NCBI GenBank assembly: GCA_002104895.1
Contig: MCFG01000211.1
Location: 1-64,000, forward strand
Direction of reading: 5' to 3'
From: Anaeromyces robustus
Lineage: Eukaryota; Neocallimastigomycota; Neocallimastigomycetes; Neocallimastigales; Neocallimastigaceae
Length of the DNA: 64,000 nt
Of the stretch, positions 1 through 11,658 are shown piece by piece. The notes below the pieces were generated by a model. That model was given only the letters and a program-made list of their open reading frames with translations, did not search any database and was not told the origin of the DNA. How positions within the stretch are numbered: the stretch's first letter is position 1; each line of letters opens with the position of its first letter. Position numbers and translations under genes: made by a program.

Positions 1-1287
1 TTTTTAATAAATTAATTATTTAACTAACTTAATGAATATTTAGTTAGTAAGTTAGTTAGCTAGTTAGTAAGTTAATTTATTAAAATTTATTAAAATTTAT
101 TAAATTTTGTAATTTTTTAATGAAGATCAAATTTTATTAAAATTATTAAATTTATTTATTATTATTTCTTTTTCTCTTTTATTTACTATTTTTTATTTTT
201 GTTTTATTTATTTATTTATTTAAAATATTTTTATTAAATTTATAATTATTCTAACATAAAAAAATTTTTTTTTACTTTGTTAAATTGAGATCTACTCGAT
301 TACAAAATTACAAAATGGGTAATTTTAAGCTCCATGTATATACAAATATACAAATATACAAATATATAAATATTAATAATTTTGTACTTTAAAAAAGATA
401 TGTTTAAATAATTTGTAAACCATAAATTAATAAATAAAAATAATAATAATAATAAAAATTGATCTACCTAATAATTTTATTATATATAATTCTTAAATTA
501 ATAATATATAATAAAATAATTAAATAAATAAATAAAAACAAAAAAAAAATATATTCATTTTATTTTTGAATAATATATAATTTATTCTAATATTACATTT
601 CGTTTCATTATCGAGTCGCTACGCTTTATCACACATGTTCACCCTGTCTACCACTACATAAAAATAACATATATATGTAATTTATACATATATTTAAACA
701 ATAATAATAATAATAATAAAAACCTATATATAAATATTATAAATATTATATTATTATATATATATTTATATATTTATATATTTTTTATCAATTTATTTTA
801 TATATAAAAATACCATTTTTTGCGTATATATAAAATAAATTTATATACTATCAAAATAATAATAATAATGGATAATAAAAAATATATCTATATTTTTTTA
901 TTATATTTTTTATTTTTAGTAGCAATAAAAAATTAACCATAACCAATTTTACTTGGTAAAATATTAATTTATATTTATATAAATATAAATTAATATTTTC
1001 CTTGTAGGACAGAAAAGAAAAGTTGTCAATCCAACATTAAAATAAAATTATTTTTATTAATAAAAAAATTAGGAATAATTTCTTTATTTTTTTTTTTTTT
1101 TTTTTTTTTTTTGAATATATTTTCCTATTTGTTATAAATAAATTTTTAATAAATAAATTTTTAATTTTTAAAATTTAATTTTTTTTTTTTGGTAAAAAAA
1201 TTCCCCTTTATTTTTTAATGGATAGAAATTGTCTGCTTTAATAAATATTGGCTATAATAATTTTTAAACTATAATAAATATAATTAT

Positions 1288-1328
<41 letters not shown>

Positions 1329-1497
1329 GAAAATTAAGGGAAAAAAAAATTTTTTTTTTTTTTTTGTCAATGATGAAAAAAAATTAGGACAAATCATATA
1401 ATTTATAAAAAATTTATTAAAAAAAATAAATAAAATAAAATAAAACAATAGAACCCTTAATGTAAGAGGGAAAAAAATAAAAATAAATATAAATAAG

Positions 1498-1537
<40 letters not shown>

Positions 1538-2805
1538 GAAATTTTCCCTGGTCAATTTTGTATTATTTTTTTTTGTTTTACTTTTGTTATGAGTAAGATA
1601 GTTAACCTAACCAAATAAATGGATTTTAATATTTGACCATTGTTTTTTTACATGAAATATATATAAATATTATTAATATTATTATATTAATTTTGTTTTA
1701 ATAGTGGATATAATAATGAAAAAAAAGAAAAAAAAATAACTAAATAACTAAATAATATATAATTTATAATTTAATCATAATAAACTTGAAAAAATAAATA
1801 TTAAACTTTTTTTTTTTATAATGATTTTATTTTATTTTTATATATAATTTATAAATGATACTTTTGATAAATAAATATGAATACAATTTATATTTATAAT
1901 AATAATATAATTAAAAAATAATAAAAAATAAAGAAATTAAAGAAAAATAAAAAGAATTAAAAGGAAAAATATTTGTAAAAAATTGTAAAATAAAAAAGAA
2001 AAACAATTTAAATAAAAAATAAAGTTAATATATTAAATAAAAATATAAAATAAAAATTTAAATAAAACAAAATTTTCAAGTTTCTATATATAAAAGTATA
2101 TGTATATATATGTGTGTGTGGATTATTGTCCTATTTATTTATATTTAAAAAATATTTAATATCAGATTCAAATGAATTTTCATATTCCATATTTTTACAT
2201 TAAATAGAAAAATAATATCCATTTTATCTCCACAATATTTAAATATTTGGTATTATATAAATTAGAATAAAAATAAAGTATAATATTCTTTAGAAAATAT
2301 AATAAGTAAAAGAATTATAAAAATTATTCTCAATCTTATTATTCTTAGTAATATAATAATAATAATATAGAATTATATATAAATATGTCAACAACCAAAC
2401 AAACAACCAAACAAACAAATATATATATATATATATAATAAAATATTTAATATTTTCAATATAGTAAAATAAAATAAAATAAAATAAAAAATAAAAAAAA
2501 ATAAAAGAAAAAAAATAAAAATATAAGATAAATAAATAACAATATTAACATCTTAAAAAAAAAATAATAAAAAAAAGGAAAATTATTTATACATTTTAAT
2601 TTTTTTTTTTTTTATTTTTTTATTATTTACATTTTAAAACTTTAATTATTTTTTGATTTTTTTGTTACTTTCATTTTAAATTTTTAATTATTTTTTGATT
2701 TTTTTTCCAAATTTTTTTTAAGAAAATTTATATTATATATATTTAAAATGAATTATATTATTGATTCTTTTAAAAAAAAAAAATATTAATTGTAATGATA
2801 ATACT
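1..2805. other. AT-rich spacer, no gene found
   Basis: No frame carries a credible coding stretch. The region holds homopolymer A and T runs (for example 1287-1325), a short (AAAT)n tract near 1497-1537 and AT dinucleotide runs. The only compositional anomaly is a GC-richer patch at about 598-660, listed separately. The right end lies downstream of the YwqG-type gene, which is on the minus strand, and would hold its 3' UTR. Confidence 0.8.
598..662 (-). other. GC-richer island, possible relic of a tRNA-derived retroposon
   Basis: About 65 bases of much higher GC content than the surroundings. Read on the minus strand it contains a D-arm-like GTAGTGGTAGAC and, about 40 nt later, GACTCGATAA, a weak B-box-like match. 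It also shares GTAGTG, ACAGG and GCGTAGC-ACTC in the same order with the SINE-like element at 53.5 kb. There is no open reading frame. Homology to that element is an inference from short matches only. Confidence 0.25.
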
Positions 2806-3651
2806 TTAACAGCAATCCCAATTATATAAAACTTCACTGAAATCTTTTTTCAATAAAGCTTCTTTTTTTATGAAAAAATTACAAATTCCTGAATCACCCC
2901 ACATTATATCATTACCACCATCAGTATCAATTTGTAATAATAATATATCAAAATCAGCATACTTTTTATCAAATCTTGGATCACTTTGTGTGAAATAGGG
3001 ATATCCTAACATTTTATGATTGAATCCACTTAATAATTCATATAATTGATCATATTCTTCGTCATTTAATATATTAAAGCAACTACTATCCTCTGGTACT
3101 TCTTTATTATATACTTCTTTATAAACCTTTGAAAAAATATTATCAAAATTTTTATCATTAGGAGTAATATAATCAATACCTTTATGTAATGATATTTTTA
3201 ATTCTTTATTCATTGGTAATTCATAATCATCTTTTGGAATTTCTGGAATATCAAATTCTTTCACTATTTTTTCTTCTGTTAATGTATAATCAATTTTTTC
3301 ATGATAAATGACTCTAAAACCTTCTTGTTTTAATTGATCATCAAAGTCTAAACCTACTACATCATCATTGGAAACAAAGAATTGTAACATACCTTCCTTT
3401 GGTAAAGGTGTATCAATTTCTTCACATTTTTCAAAATTTATTTGTGCAAGTAAAAATAATTTTTCACCTTCTGAATTTTTTGGATATTCTTTATCTTTTG
3501 TCCAATAAGGTATTCCACCAATTTTACTATCAAAAATATTAGCTTTATCCGTTTCTATTTTAATTTGATACGAATCAGTTTTAGATATACGTTTGATTTC
3601 TTCAACTAATTTTTTAAATTCTTCTGACAAATTTTCTTTTTTTTCTGGCAT
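2806..3651 (-). CDS. YwqG-like DUF1963 family protein
   Basis: A 281-residue single-exon protein, full length for the family. The family signature is visible throughout: KIGGIPYW (residues 43-50), FLLAQINFEK (66-75), LPKEGMLQFFV (83-93), HKMLGYPYFTQSDPR (212-226), LLLQIDTDGG (237-246), IMWGDSGICNFFI (249-261) and the terminal VLYNWDCC (274-281). There is no signal peptide or membrane segment, so it is probably cytosolic. The biochemical role of YwqG/DUF1963 proteins is not established, so none is claimed. The family is common in bacteria, including rumen and gut Firmicutes. An intronless copy in this genome suggests acquisition from bacteria, which is inference. The next gene (4261-4797) is on the same strand 609 bp away, too far to imply co-transcription. 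The ATG is the first in frame and follows an A/T-rich leader. Confidence 0.9.
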   Translation of the reverse strand: MPEKKENLSEEFKKLVEEIKRISKTDSYQIKIETDKANIFDSKIGGIPYWTKDKEYPKNSEGEKLFLLAQINFEKCEEIDTPLPKEGMLQFFVSNDDVVGLDFDDQLKQEGFRVIYHEKIDYTLTEEKIVKEFDIPEIPKDDYELPMNKELKISLHKGIDYITPNDKNFDNIFSKVYKEVYNKEVPEDSSCFNILNDEEYDQLYELLSGFNHKMLGYPYFTQSDPRFDKKYADFDILLLQIDTDGGNDIMWGDSGICNFFIKKEALLKKDFSEVLYNWDCC

Positions 3652-4180
3652 TTTTATATTTGCTTTTAATTTTATTATTATATTTTAATTTTTATATTTT
3701 TATTTTTATTTTTTTTTTTTTTTTTTTTTTTAAAACAATTTAAACTTTGATAAATAAATAATTAAATTTTTTTATATTAATTTTTTTCATTGAATTTCTA
3801 ATATAAAAAAAAAATTAATTTTTTAAAAAAAATTTTATATATAAAAAAATTACATACACCAAATATTATTAAAAAAAAAAAAAAAACTAAATAATATTTT
3901 ATGAAGCATTTTTCATATATTTTATTTAATATTTAATATTAAAATATGCTATAGAAAAAGTTTTTTTTTTTCTCAATTTTTTTTTTTTTTTTTTTTTACA
4001 TTCATTAATATTTATTTTTTTTTTTATTATATATTTTAACTTTTTATATTATATATTTAATAAATATATATATATAAATATTTTTTTGTTCTTATATTTT
4101 TCTTTTTTTTTTTTATTATAGAATTATAGATCTTTTTAATTAATTTAATTAAAAAGATAAGAAATAAGATTTATTTCTTT

Positions 4181-4217
<37 letters not shown>

Positions 4218-4260
4218 TTATAAAGTTTCCACTAAACGTTTAAAATATTTAGAAAATGAT
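3652..4260. other. Spacer between two minus-strand genes
   Basis: Poly-T and poly-A runs plus a (TTTA)n tract at about 4180-4215. It should hold the 5' leader of the YwqG-type gene and the 3' end of the secreted-protein gene. No further feature is seen. Confidence 0.7.
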
Positions 4261-4797
4261 TTATTCACTTTCTACTAAACATTTAAGATACATAATATAT
4301 AATTTATTTGATAATACATCGTATATATCTGAATTCTTCATTTTTTTAATAATCATTTTTATGTATTCTTCATCAGTAGTATGGTAAACCTTTTTGAAAC
4401 ATTTTAACTCTTTATCATTTAAATTAGTACCATCAACACATTGACATGGACAGGGTGAGATAAAACATACACAACACATATGATCAGTGATAGTATTTAT
4501 TTTTGAATTATTCATATTGGTTTTCATACTTTTACTACTAACATTTTCTTTACTAGATTTAGAAATAAATGATTTAATAAATAAAGAATCACTTATATCA
4601 TAAGATGGGTCATTTTTTATCATGTTAACATCATCAATAACATATTGAATTGGAATTCCTAAATTCTTAGCAAATACAGTCCATGTTGATAATAAATTAT
4701 CAACATCAATAGTAGATCCTTTATTGTTAACAATTGCTTTACCAAAGACACAGTAAGCTAATCCAACAATGGCAAGAATTAAATTTAGAAATCTCAT
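4261..4797 (-). CDS. Small secreted protein with a cysteine cluster, unknown function
   Basis: A 178-residue protein I do not recognise. Residues 1-20 form a convincing signal peptide (MRFLNLILAIVGLAYCVFGK), which also fixes the start codon. The mature part is mostly polar. It has a tight cysteine cluster, CCVCFISPCPCQC (residues 108-120), then single cysteines at 133 and 173. Of the nine cysteines, eight lie after the signal peptide, enough for up to four disulphides or a metal site. Residues 80-100 are Ser/Lys/Asn-rich and probably unstructured. The C-terminal third is predicted helical and charged. There is no membrane anchor or GPI signal, so it is probably released outside the cell. Codon and base use are coding-like compared with the flanks. 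It could be a lineage-specific small secreted protein; the gene call is fair, the function unknown. Confidence 0.65.
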   Translation of the reverse strand: MRFLNLILAIVGLAYCVFGKAIVNNKGSTIDVDNLLSTWTVFAKNLGIPIQYVIDDVNMIKNDPSYDISDSLFIKSFISKSSKENVSSKSMKTNMNNSKINTITDHMCCVCFISPCPCQCVDGTNLNDKELKCFKKVYHTTDEEYIKMIIKKMKNSDIYDVLSNKLYIMYLKCLVESE

Positions 4798-5890
4798 CTT
4801 CCTTTTTTAATCTTTTTCTTTTTTTTTTTATTTAAAAAAACAAATCAATATAAAATAAAATAAAATAAAATATACTTTCTTGAAAGGATTATCCGATTAT
4901 CCTTTTTTTTCTTTATTTAAAGAATTTTAAAAACAAGAAAAATTATATCATATTTATATTTTTTCTCCATAATTATAGTAAAAGTAATTAAAAAATAAAA
5001 ATAATAATGGAATCATTAATATAATAATAAGAAGAAATAATAATTAATTTATTAAATTAATTAATTAATAATCATAATTATAATAAATAATATAATAATA
5101 AATATTAAATATTAAATATTAAATAGATTAATAGTTTTACTTAATAAATAATAATTGATAATTATAAGAAATAATAAAAGTTAAACATAATTTTTATTTT
5201 TATTTTTTATTTTTTATTTTTTTTTATTTTTTTTTTTTTTTTAATTTATTTTTAATTATTTGCTATTTTGTAATTTTATTTTCTATTACATATTATTTTA
5301 TAATTTTATTATTTAAGTGTTTATTTTATTTAGTTATTTTTATATATTTCAATATTTATTGTTAAAATTAAAAAGTTAAAAATGTTTTTTTTTAATTATG
5401 ACTAATTCTTTATTAAAATTAAAAAGGCATCTTTTCATTTATTTATCTGTCATATTTTTTATGCTATTATGATAATTAAAAAAAAAAAAAAAAAAAATTT
5501 TTTTTTTATTTTATTTTATTTTATTTTGAAAATGTTCACTTATATTTACATAAAACAAATTTATTTCTTTATTAAATTTATATATATTACAATATAAACA
5601 AATATTTAGCAATTAAAATCATACTTATAAACATATTTATATCGCATTAATTTAATCTATTTTCTTTTTTGTATCTTTTTTTTTTTTTTTTTTTTTTTTT
5701 TTTCAAAAATTTTTTTTAGTATGTTAAAATTTTAAATTACATTTTTATTTATTAAATATAAATGTAATTAAATACAATGTATTACAATACCATACAATAA
5801 TCAATAATAATAATAATATAATTAATGAGTAATAATAGTAATAAAAATATTATTATTATTAATAATAACAAATAACAAATAAATAAATAA
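4798..5890. other. AT-rich spacer, no gene found
   Basis: 5' flank of the secreted-protein gene. It contains long T and A runs, for example a pyrimidine-rich T run near 5681-5703. No coding or RNA signal is seen. Confidence 0.7.
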
Positions 5891-6900
5891 ATAAATAAAA
5901 AGTTCATTCTTAATAGTGGAAGAGTTAATCATAATGTCTTAGTGAAAGGAGAATGGTGTAATCTATGTAAAATACAATTTAAATATTGTGCCTTTTCAGA
6001 TGTTCCACTTATAGTGCATACAGTTACACTATTAAATAAAATTATACTATTAATGATTACATTTGCCGTTATTCAATAGTCTCCACCTAATCTAATCAAA
6101 AACGTCAATACTTGGTATTTCAGACAGAAAATCAAATGCATATAATAAATATAATATCTTTCCTAAATAATGATTTATTATCAAAATAATATAATATAAT
6201 ATTTATATTTAATAAAAGAAAATGAAAACCTTAAAAAAGAAGGTCAATTGTTATCTGAAAAATTTATGCAAGTTCCTAGTTTGGTTAAAAATACGGTATA
6301 TTAAATATTTATAATTGTAACACAAGTATTGTAGAAGTGTTAAAATATGATATTCCATGTAAATAATTTATCTTAATAATAATAGTAAAGCAAAAAAAAA
6401 CAGAATTCAATAGAAATATTGAAATGAAAATATATAATAAATCTTATATAGATTAAGTAATAATAATAATTCTTTTATATCCGATCATCAATTACCGATA
6501 ATAATTACATTATATATTAGCATATATAATAAAATTTTTAAAGATAGTACTTAATAATCCAATTTCCATTTACATATTTAAAATGTTATGATATTTATAA
6601 GTTATATATATAATTCTATAATTCTATTATATATATTTGTATATTTGTTTAAATTTAAACTATAACAAAATAAAATACTAATACCATATAATTTTGGTAT
6701 AATTGAAAAAAAATTCAAATGAATAAACCATATACTAGTTGTTGTAAAAATAGAATCAATAAATTAATATTGATATTAAATGGATAATAATAATAAAAAG
6801 AAATTATCAAATAATAATAATTGATATTTTTAATATAAGCAGTTCTTATAATCAATGTACAAATGAACAATGTCATAGAAATTTATAACGTTACAAGTAC
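5891..6900 (+). pseudogene. Decayed coding relic, Cys-rich repeat protein type
   Basis: GC content rises and several short open stretches read like protein but are broken by stops and frameshifts. One frame from about 5891 contains VKGEWCNLCKIQFKYCAF, meets TAG shortly after TFAVIQ, and then continues in the same frame with SPPNLIKNVNTWYFRQ to TAA. Further on come EGQLLSEKFMQVPSLVKNT (about 6239-6300), YNCNTSIVEVLKYDIPCK in another frame, and SSYNQCTNEQCHRN (about 6840-6885). The spaced tyrosines, VPS and cysteines resemble the short Cys/Tyr-rich repeats of large secreted scaffold-like proteins of anaerobic fungi. That family assignment is inference; the relic status is supported by the stops. 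Confidence 0.4.
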
Positions 6901-6934
6901 TTTAAAAAAAAAAAATACTAAAAATTCTTCAAAA

Positions 6935-7160
6935 TCAAATAATAATAATAATAATCAATAATAATAATTAATAATAATAATAATAAATAATAATAATAAT
7001 AATAAATAATAATAATAATTAATAAAAACAATAATAAATAATAATAATAATAAATAATAATAATAGTAGTAGTAATAAATAATAAATAATATAAAAAATA
7101 AACAACAAATACCAAATAATAAATAGAAAATAATAAATAAAAAAAAATAGTAATTAATAT
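6935..7160. repeat. (TAA/AAT)n microsatellite region
   Basis: Imperfect trinucleotide repeat. The open reading frame it creates on the minus strand consists only of Tyr, Leu and Ile runs and is not a gene. Confidence 0.9.
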
Positions 7161-7420
7161 CATAGAAAAGTAATAATCTTTTAAAAATTTTATAACTTAT
7201 TTTTATTTATTTGAGTTTTTTTTTTTTTTTTTAAAAAAAAATATGTATTTTTAAAAGTATAATAATTTAATAGATATATATATTTACACATTTATAATAT
7301 TCATTTTAATAAATATGGTGAAGTTATAATAAAATAAAATAAAATAAAATTAAATAAATTAAAATTAAATAAATTAAAATGAATTAAAATAAATTAAATT
7401 AAAAAAAAAAGGAGAGGGTA

Positions 7421-8068
7421 TCAAGGTAATTTTAAACTATCACCTGCTAAAAAACTTTTTTTAAAATTCTCTACGGGATGAAAATATTTTTTACCAAATT
7501 CATCAATTAAACCATGAAATTCTTGAGCATCTTGATAATTGAAAGGTTCTGGTAAAAAATTTAATTGTTGATATAAACTTTTATAATCGGTAAGACCTTT
7601 TATTCCTAATTGAGTAAATAATGTACGTGCATATTTATCAGAAATAAATTGAGGAATATCAAAAATATATGCTAATAAAACGTCAGCTGTTTCAGGACCA
7701 ACTCCATGAAGTGAAAGAAGTGTTTTTCTTAGTTTTGGACCATATTTTTTAACTACAGCTACAGAATCTTCTTTATGATCAAGATACCATTTTGAAAGTG
7801 TTTTAATTGCTTTAGATTTATTTTTCATAAAACCAGCTGGTCGAACCAGTTCTTCTAATGATTCTTGTTTCAATTTAACAATTTTTTTAAAATTATAATG
7901 TGTTTTTTTTTTTATAAGTTTTGAAGCCGTAGTTGCATTTTTTTCTGTTGTATTTTGAATTAAAATAGCTTCTATAATAATTTGTTGTTTAGTATCTGCT
8001 GGCCACCAATGTGTAGGTCCCATATTTAATAACATTTTTTGATAAAGCTCATATAAACTTAGTTCCAT
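7421..8068 (-). CDS. HhH-GPD base-excision DNA glycosylase (endonuclease III/MagIII-like)
   Basis: A 215-residue single-exon protein that would remove damaged bases during base-excision repair. The helix-hairpin-helix is LLSLHGVGPETADVLLAYIF (residues 117-136), and the conserved catalytic aspartate is D144 in FISDKYARTLF. The residue matching the catalytic lysine K120 of E. coli endonuclease III is E126, so it should be a monofunctional glycosylase without the lyase step, as in MagIII and AlkA types. No cysteine is present, so the iron-sulphur loop of classical endonuclease III is absent. The N-terminal GPTHWWPADT with ILIQNTTEKN (residues 17-26 and 35-44) matches the style of Firmicutes (lactobacilli and streptococci) proteins annotated as endonuclease III-like, which points to lateral transfer (inference). 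No targeting signal is seen. The substrate, for example 3-methyladenine, is not settled by the sequence. Confidence 0.9.
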   Translation of the reverse strand: MELSLYELYQKMLLNMGPTHWWPADTKQQIIIEAILIQNTTEKNATTASKLIKKKTHYNFKKIVKLKQESLEELVRPAGFMKNKSKAIKTLSKWYLDHKEDSVAVVKKYGPKLRKTLLSLHGVGPETADVLLAYIFDIPQFISDKYARTLFTQLGIKGLTDYKSLYQQLNFLPEPFNYQDAQEFHGLIDEFGKKYFHPVENFKKSFLAGDSLKLP

Positions 8069-8603
8069 TATTAAAATATATAATAAATGTTATAAGGAGT
8101 ATTCTCAATTCATAATTAAAGAAATAAAAAAAAACATAAAATTTTTTTTAAAATTTACTTGAATTTTTATTTAATAATCAAATCACCTATTTTTAATAAA
8201 ATTCTATTTAAATAACTTTATTAATATATTTTTTTTAAAAATTGTTATTTATAAAATTTTATTATAAATTGTATTGAAATCTTCCAGTAAAAAAAAAAAA
8301 AACAATATATGTATATAAATAGTCCTAAACAATTTTTTTTTTTTTTTTTCTTTCAATTATACTTAAAAACTTTGATATTGATTTATGAAATCTCCTTTTT
8401 CTATATCTTGATTATAATCGTAATATAATATAATTTTTTTATCTTTTTATTTTTTCGTTTAAATATTTTATTTGTTCATTCATCATATTCTATTAAATAT
8501 AAACAATGTATTGATGTAATATAATATTAAAATCTGTTTTTAATAAAACTCAAATTTAATATTTATTATTTTTAAAAAATTAAAAATAAATAAAAAAAAT
8601 ATT

Positions 8604-8748
<145 letters not shown>

Positions 8749-9029
8749 ATATATATTTATTTTACAGTGTTTAACCCTTAATAATTTAATACTAATAAAA
8801 AAAATAAATATAACCCTTAATAATTTTTATAATAATAATAACAATAAAAAAATATAAGTATTTATATAGGATTGAAAAATATATTTTACATTATTATTAC
8901 CATAATATCATTACCATTATTATCACTATTAATATTATTATTATTATTAATTTCACCATATTTAATACTTATTTTTATATTTTTTAATATTTATAGTAAA
9001 AGATTATGATTATTTATATTTTCTCGCTC

Positions 9030-9437
9030 GCATTAATAATTATAGTATTGACATTTATACTCAGGAACCACCATTTATGAGTAATCATAAATGGTATAAT
9101 TGATAATGGTATTTGTTATTAACTATTATTGTTGTAATGTAATTAATTGGTATAGAGAATCTGAATTTTATTATTGTATTAATACTAATTGTTAACCAAA
9201 ATTTATTTATTGGATAAACAATTCTTAATAATAATAATTCATAATAACACATTAGAAAATTCACATATAATTCTCCTAAAGTTTTGTTACTACAAGTACC
9301 TAGTGTTGGTTTATTACAAAATACAAAAAAACACCATATATATTAACCTCTTTGGTACTTCTATAAATTATTTCTACTGCCAATATCTGACATTCTTTCT
9401 TCGTGAAATTCAATACTATAGACACAAATGTTATTGA
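9030..9437 (+). pseudogene. Decayed coding relic, Tyr/Cys repeat type
   Basis: Composition is higher in GC than the flanks, and the frames read like protein but are broken. One frame from an ATG near 9107 gives VINWYRESEFYYCINTNC and then a stop. Another frame further on gives KVLLLQVPSVGLLQNTKKHH, then a stop, then PLWYFYKLFLLPISDI. The Y-Y-C...C spacing and the VPSVG motif recall the relic at 5.9-6.9 kb. They also recall the short repeats (PSxGYY...C type) in large secreted proteins of anaerobic fungi. The relationship is inferred by eye. A perfect hairpin lies inside it at 9070-9095. Confidence 0.35.
9070..9095. repeat. Perfect inverted repeat (11-bp arms, 4-base loop)
   Basis: Arms ACCATTTATGA and TCATAAATGGT around loop GTAA. 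It lies within decayed coding sequence, with no adjacent gene to which it could act as a terminator. Confidence 0.8.
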
Positions 9438-11188
9438 TAATTAATAAAACTATTTATTTTTATTTAAACTAATTATTTCTTTCTGTTAAATGTATACTTA
9501 ATTATTATTTAATTTTTATAGTTTTTATTTATTATTATTATTTTTTATTTTATAATTTATTTTTATTTTTAATAATCATTTTTTTAATAATAATTTTTTC
9601 TTTTTGCATATATATATTTATTATTTCTATTTAAAATATTTAAAATTGTGTTTTAATGAAATTTTAAAGTATCAAAAGGATAGGGGTTATAGTACACATT
9701 TATAAGTTATTCTTAGTAATATTCTAACATATTTATATCATATATATGTATAATTATTAAACGAATGATGTCAAAAATTAAAAGATTATGAATTTTTCTC
9801 AAATATATAATTATTAATTATTAAAATAAAAACTTCTATAACTTCAAAAAAATGTTTGTATTGAAATTCTGTATTAATCATAAAAATATTGTTTAGCAAG
9901 ATAATAGTATAAAGAATTACACCAAATTGTTACTTCTTTTTTTTTAATATTTTGTTTATTTAATAATAAACAATTTATTTTTTAATCAAGTTCTCTTATT
10001 ATTTATTAAAAATGATTATTATTTAATGTATATATATATTTTGTAGTTTACAAGTTTTATAGTTATTGACTTACATTCCTTCAAAACACTTCTAACAATA
10101 TACTTTTATATTTATTAATTGTGTTCGTTATTGTTACATATATATATATATATTTAATTAAATTTTATTAACAAATAAAATTATATACTTTTATATTACA
10201 ATTGACAACAACAAAAAAAATCTTGATTAAATTCATTTTTTATTAAAATATAATAAAATATTATAATTTAAACTTTAAAAAAAAAAAAGAAAGAAATTCA
10301 TTTTTAACATACATAAATTAAACTTTCACGATTTTTTTAACATACATAAAAATTGAAATTTATCACAAAAAATAAATATTAAATAATTGAGTTTATTTAT
10401 AAAATAACAAAAAAAGCATCATCAATAAAAATTTATATTAAACATATAAACTAATTAAATAGGGTTAATTTAATGATTAAATGATGAAGAATTATTAAAT
10501 AAATTATATCTTACAATAAATAAATTACAAAATGAAATATAATACTTTAAATTATTATAATGTTCAAAATAAAAAGTATATATCAAACTTTTTATAATAC
10601 TGTTAGATTTATTTTTCATTTTATTTTTATTATTTTTATATTTAAAAGAATAATAATTTACTTTATTATAATATTTATATTAAATATATAAAAAATATAA
10701 TAAAAATAATAACAAAAGTGTTATAATAAATTCATTTTCTATAATTTTTTTTTTTGAAATAAGATTAATTAATGGTAATAGAAGTATAAGATTATTATCT
10801 TTTCTTAATAAAAAAGTAAAATTAAAAAAAGATATTATATATTATTATCCATAATAATATTAAAAAAAAAACAAATATTTGAAAAAATACTCTCTGTGAT
10901 AATGATGTTACATTTTTTACAGAATAAAAAGATAAAATTAGAATTAGAATCATATTTATTTATTAATTAAAATCAAAATAATTTTATTTTTACTTTTAAT
11001 TTTTTTTAGAAAATGAGTTATTAAAATATTTTACTAGTTTTTAAAATAATCTTTTGTCTATTAAAAAATATATATTATATTGATAATAATTCGAGGGATT
11101 TATTGCCAAAAATTAACTATATATTTTTGTAAATTATAGAAAGGTAGACAGTTTTAGGTAAGGATATCATATTACTATAAGAAAAGAT

Positions 11189-11223
11189 AAAAAAAAATGA
11201 AAGTGTAACTTTCATTTTTTTTT
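11189..11223. repeat. A-tract hairpin, 16-bp arms
   Basis: Nine A residues plus TGAAAGT pair with ACTTTCA plus nine T residues across a GTA loop, followed by more T. It looks like a terminator, but no gene ends here. It could be the folded-back remnant of an inserted element. Confidence 0.7.
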
Positions 11224-11379
11224 TTTTGTTTTGTTTTATTTTGCTTTTCTGCTATATTATAAAAAATTTACTTTATTTTATACAGAAAAAAATACAAGTA
11301 TAAATTTAACAAAATATTTAATTAAAAAAAGAAATTTATTATAAATAAAAATTCTAATAAAAAGAAATAAATACAAACA

Positions 11380-11658
11380 ATGTGGAAAAAAGATTTGGAA
11401 ATTTCAATTGTACTAAAATCACTTTTTAATAATAATCAAATTCTCCTTCATAATCAATGCTAAACTATAATTAATTTATATTACGATATTCAACTTAATC
11501 TTAACTTTATTTATCAATTTATTTCAAATCTAGATTTCATAAACAAAAAAGAAATATATATATTTTTTATATTTAATTTATTTATTAATTGTTTTGCAAA
11601 TATGTTTTCTTATCGGAAAAAATCATATTTACATGTTCCTTTAATCTTTTTCATATAA
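11380..11658 (+). pseudogene. Possible gene relic with one in-frame stop
   Basis: One frame starts at ATG 11380 (MWKKDLEISIVLKSLF...), hits TAA at 11461, then stays open to 11656 (YYDIQLNLNFIYQFISNLDF...). Open runs of this size can occur by chance in AT-rich DNA, so this is weak. I do not recognise the protein. Confidence 0.2.

Noticed and set aside
11189-11227. Bacterial-type intrinsic terminator
   Set aside because: No gene ends here and the genome is eukaryotic in layout (introns, long deserts).
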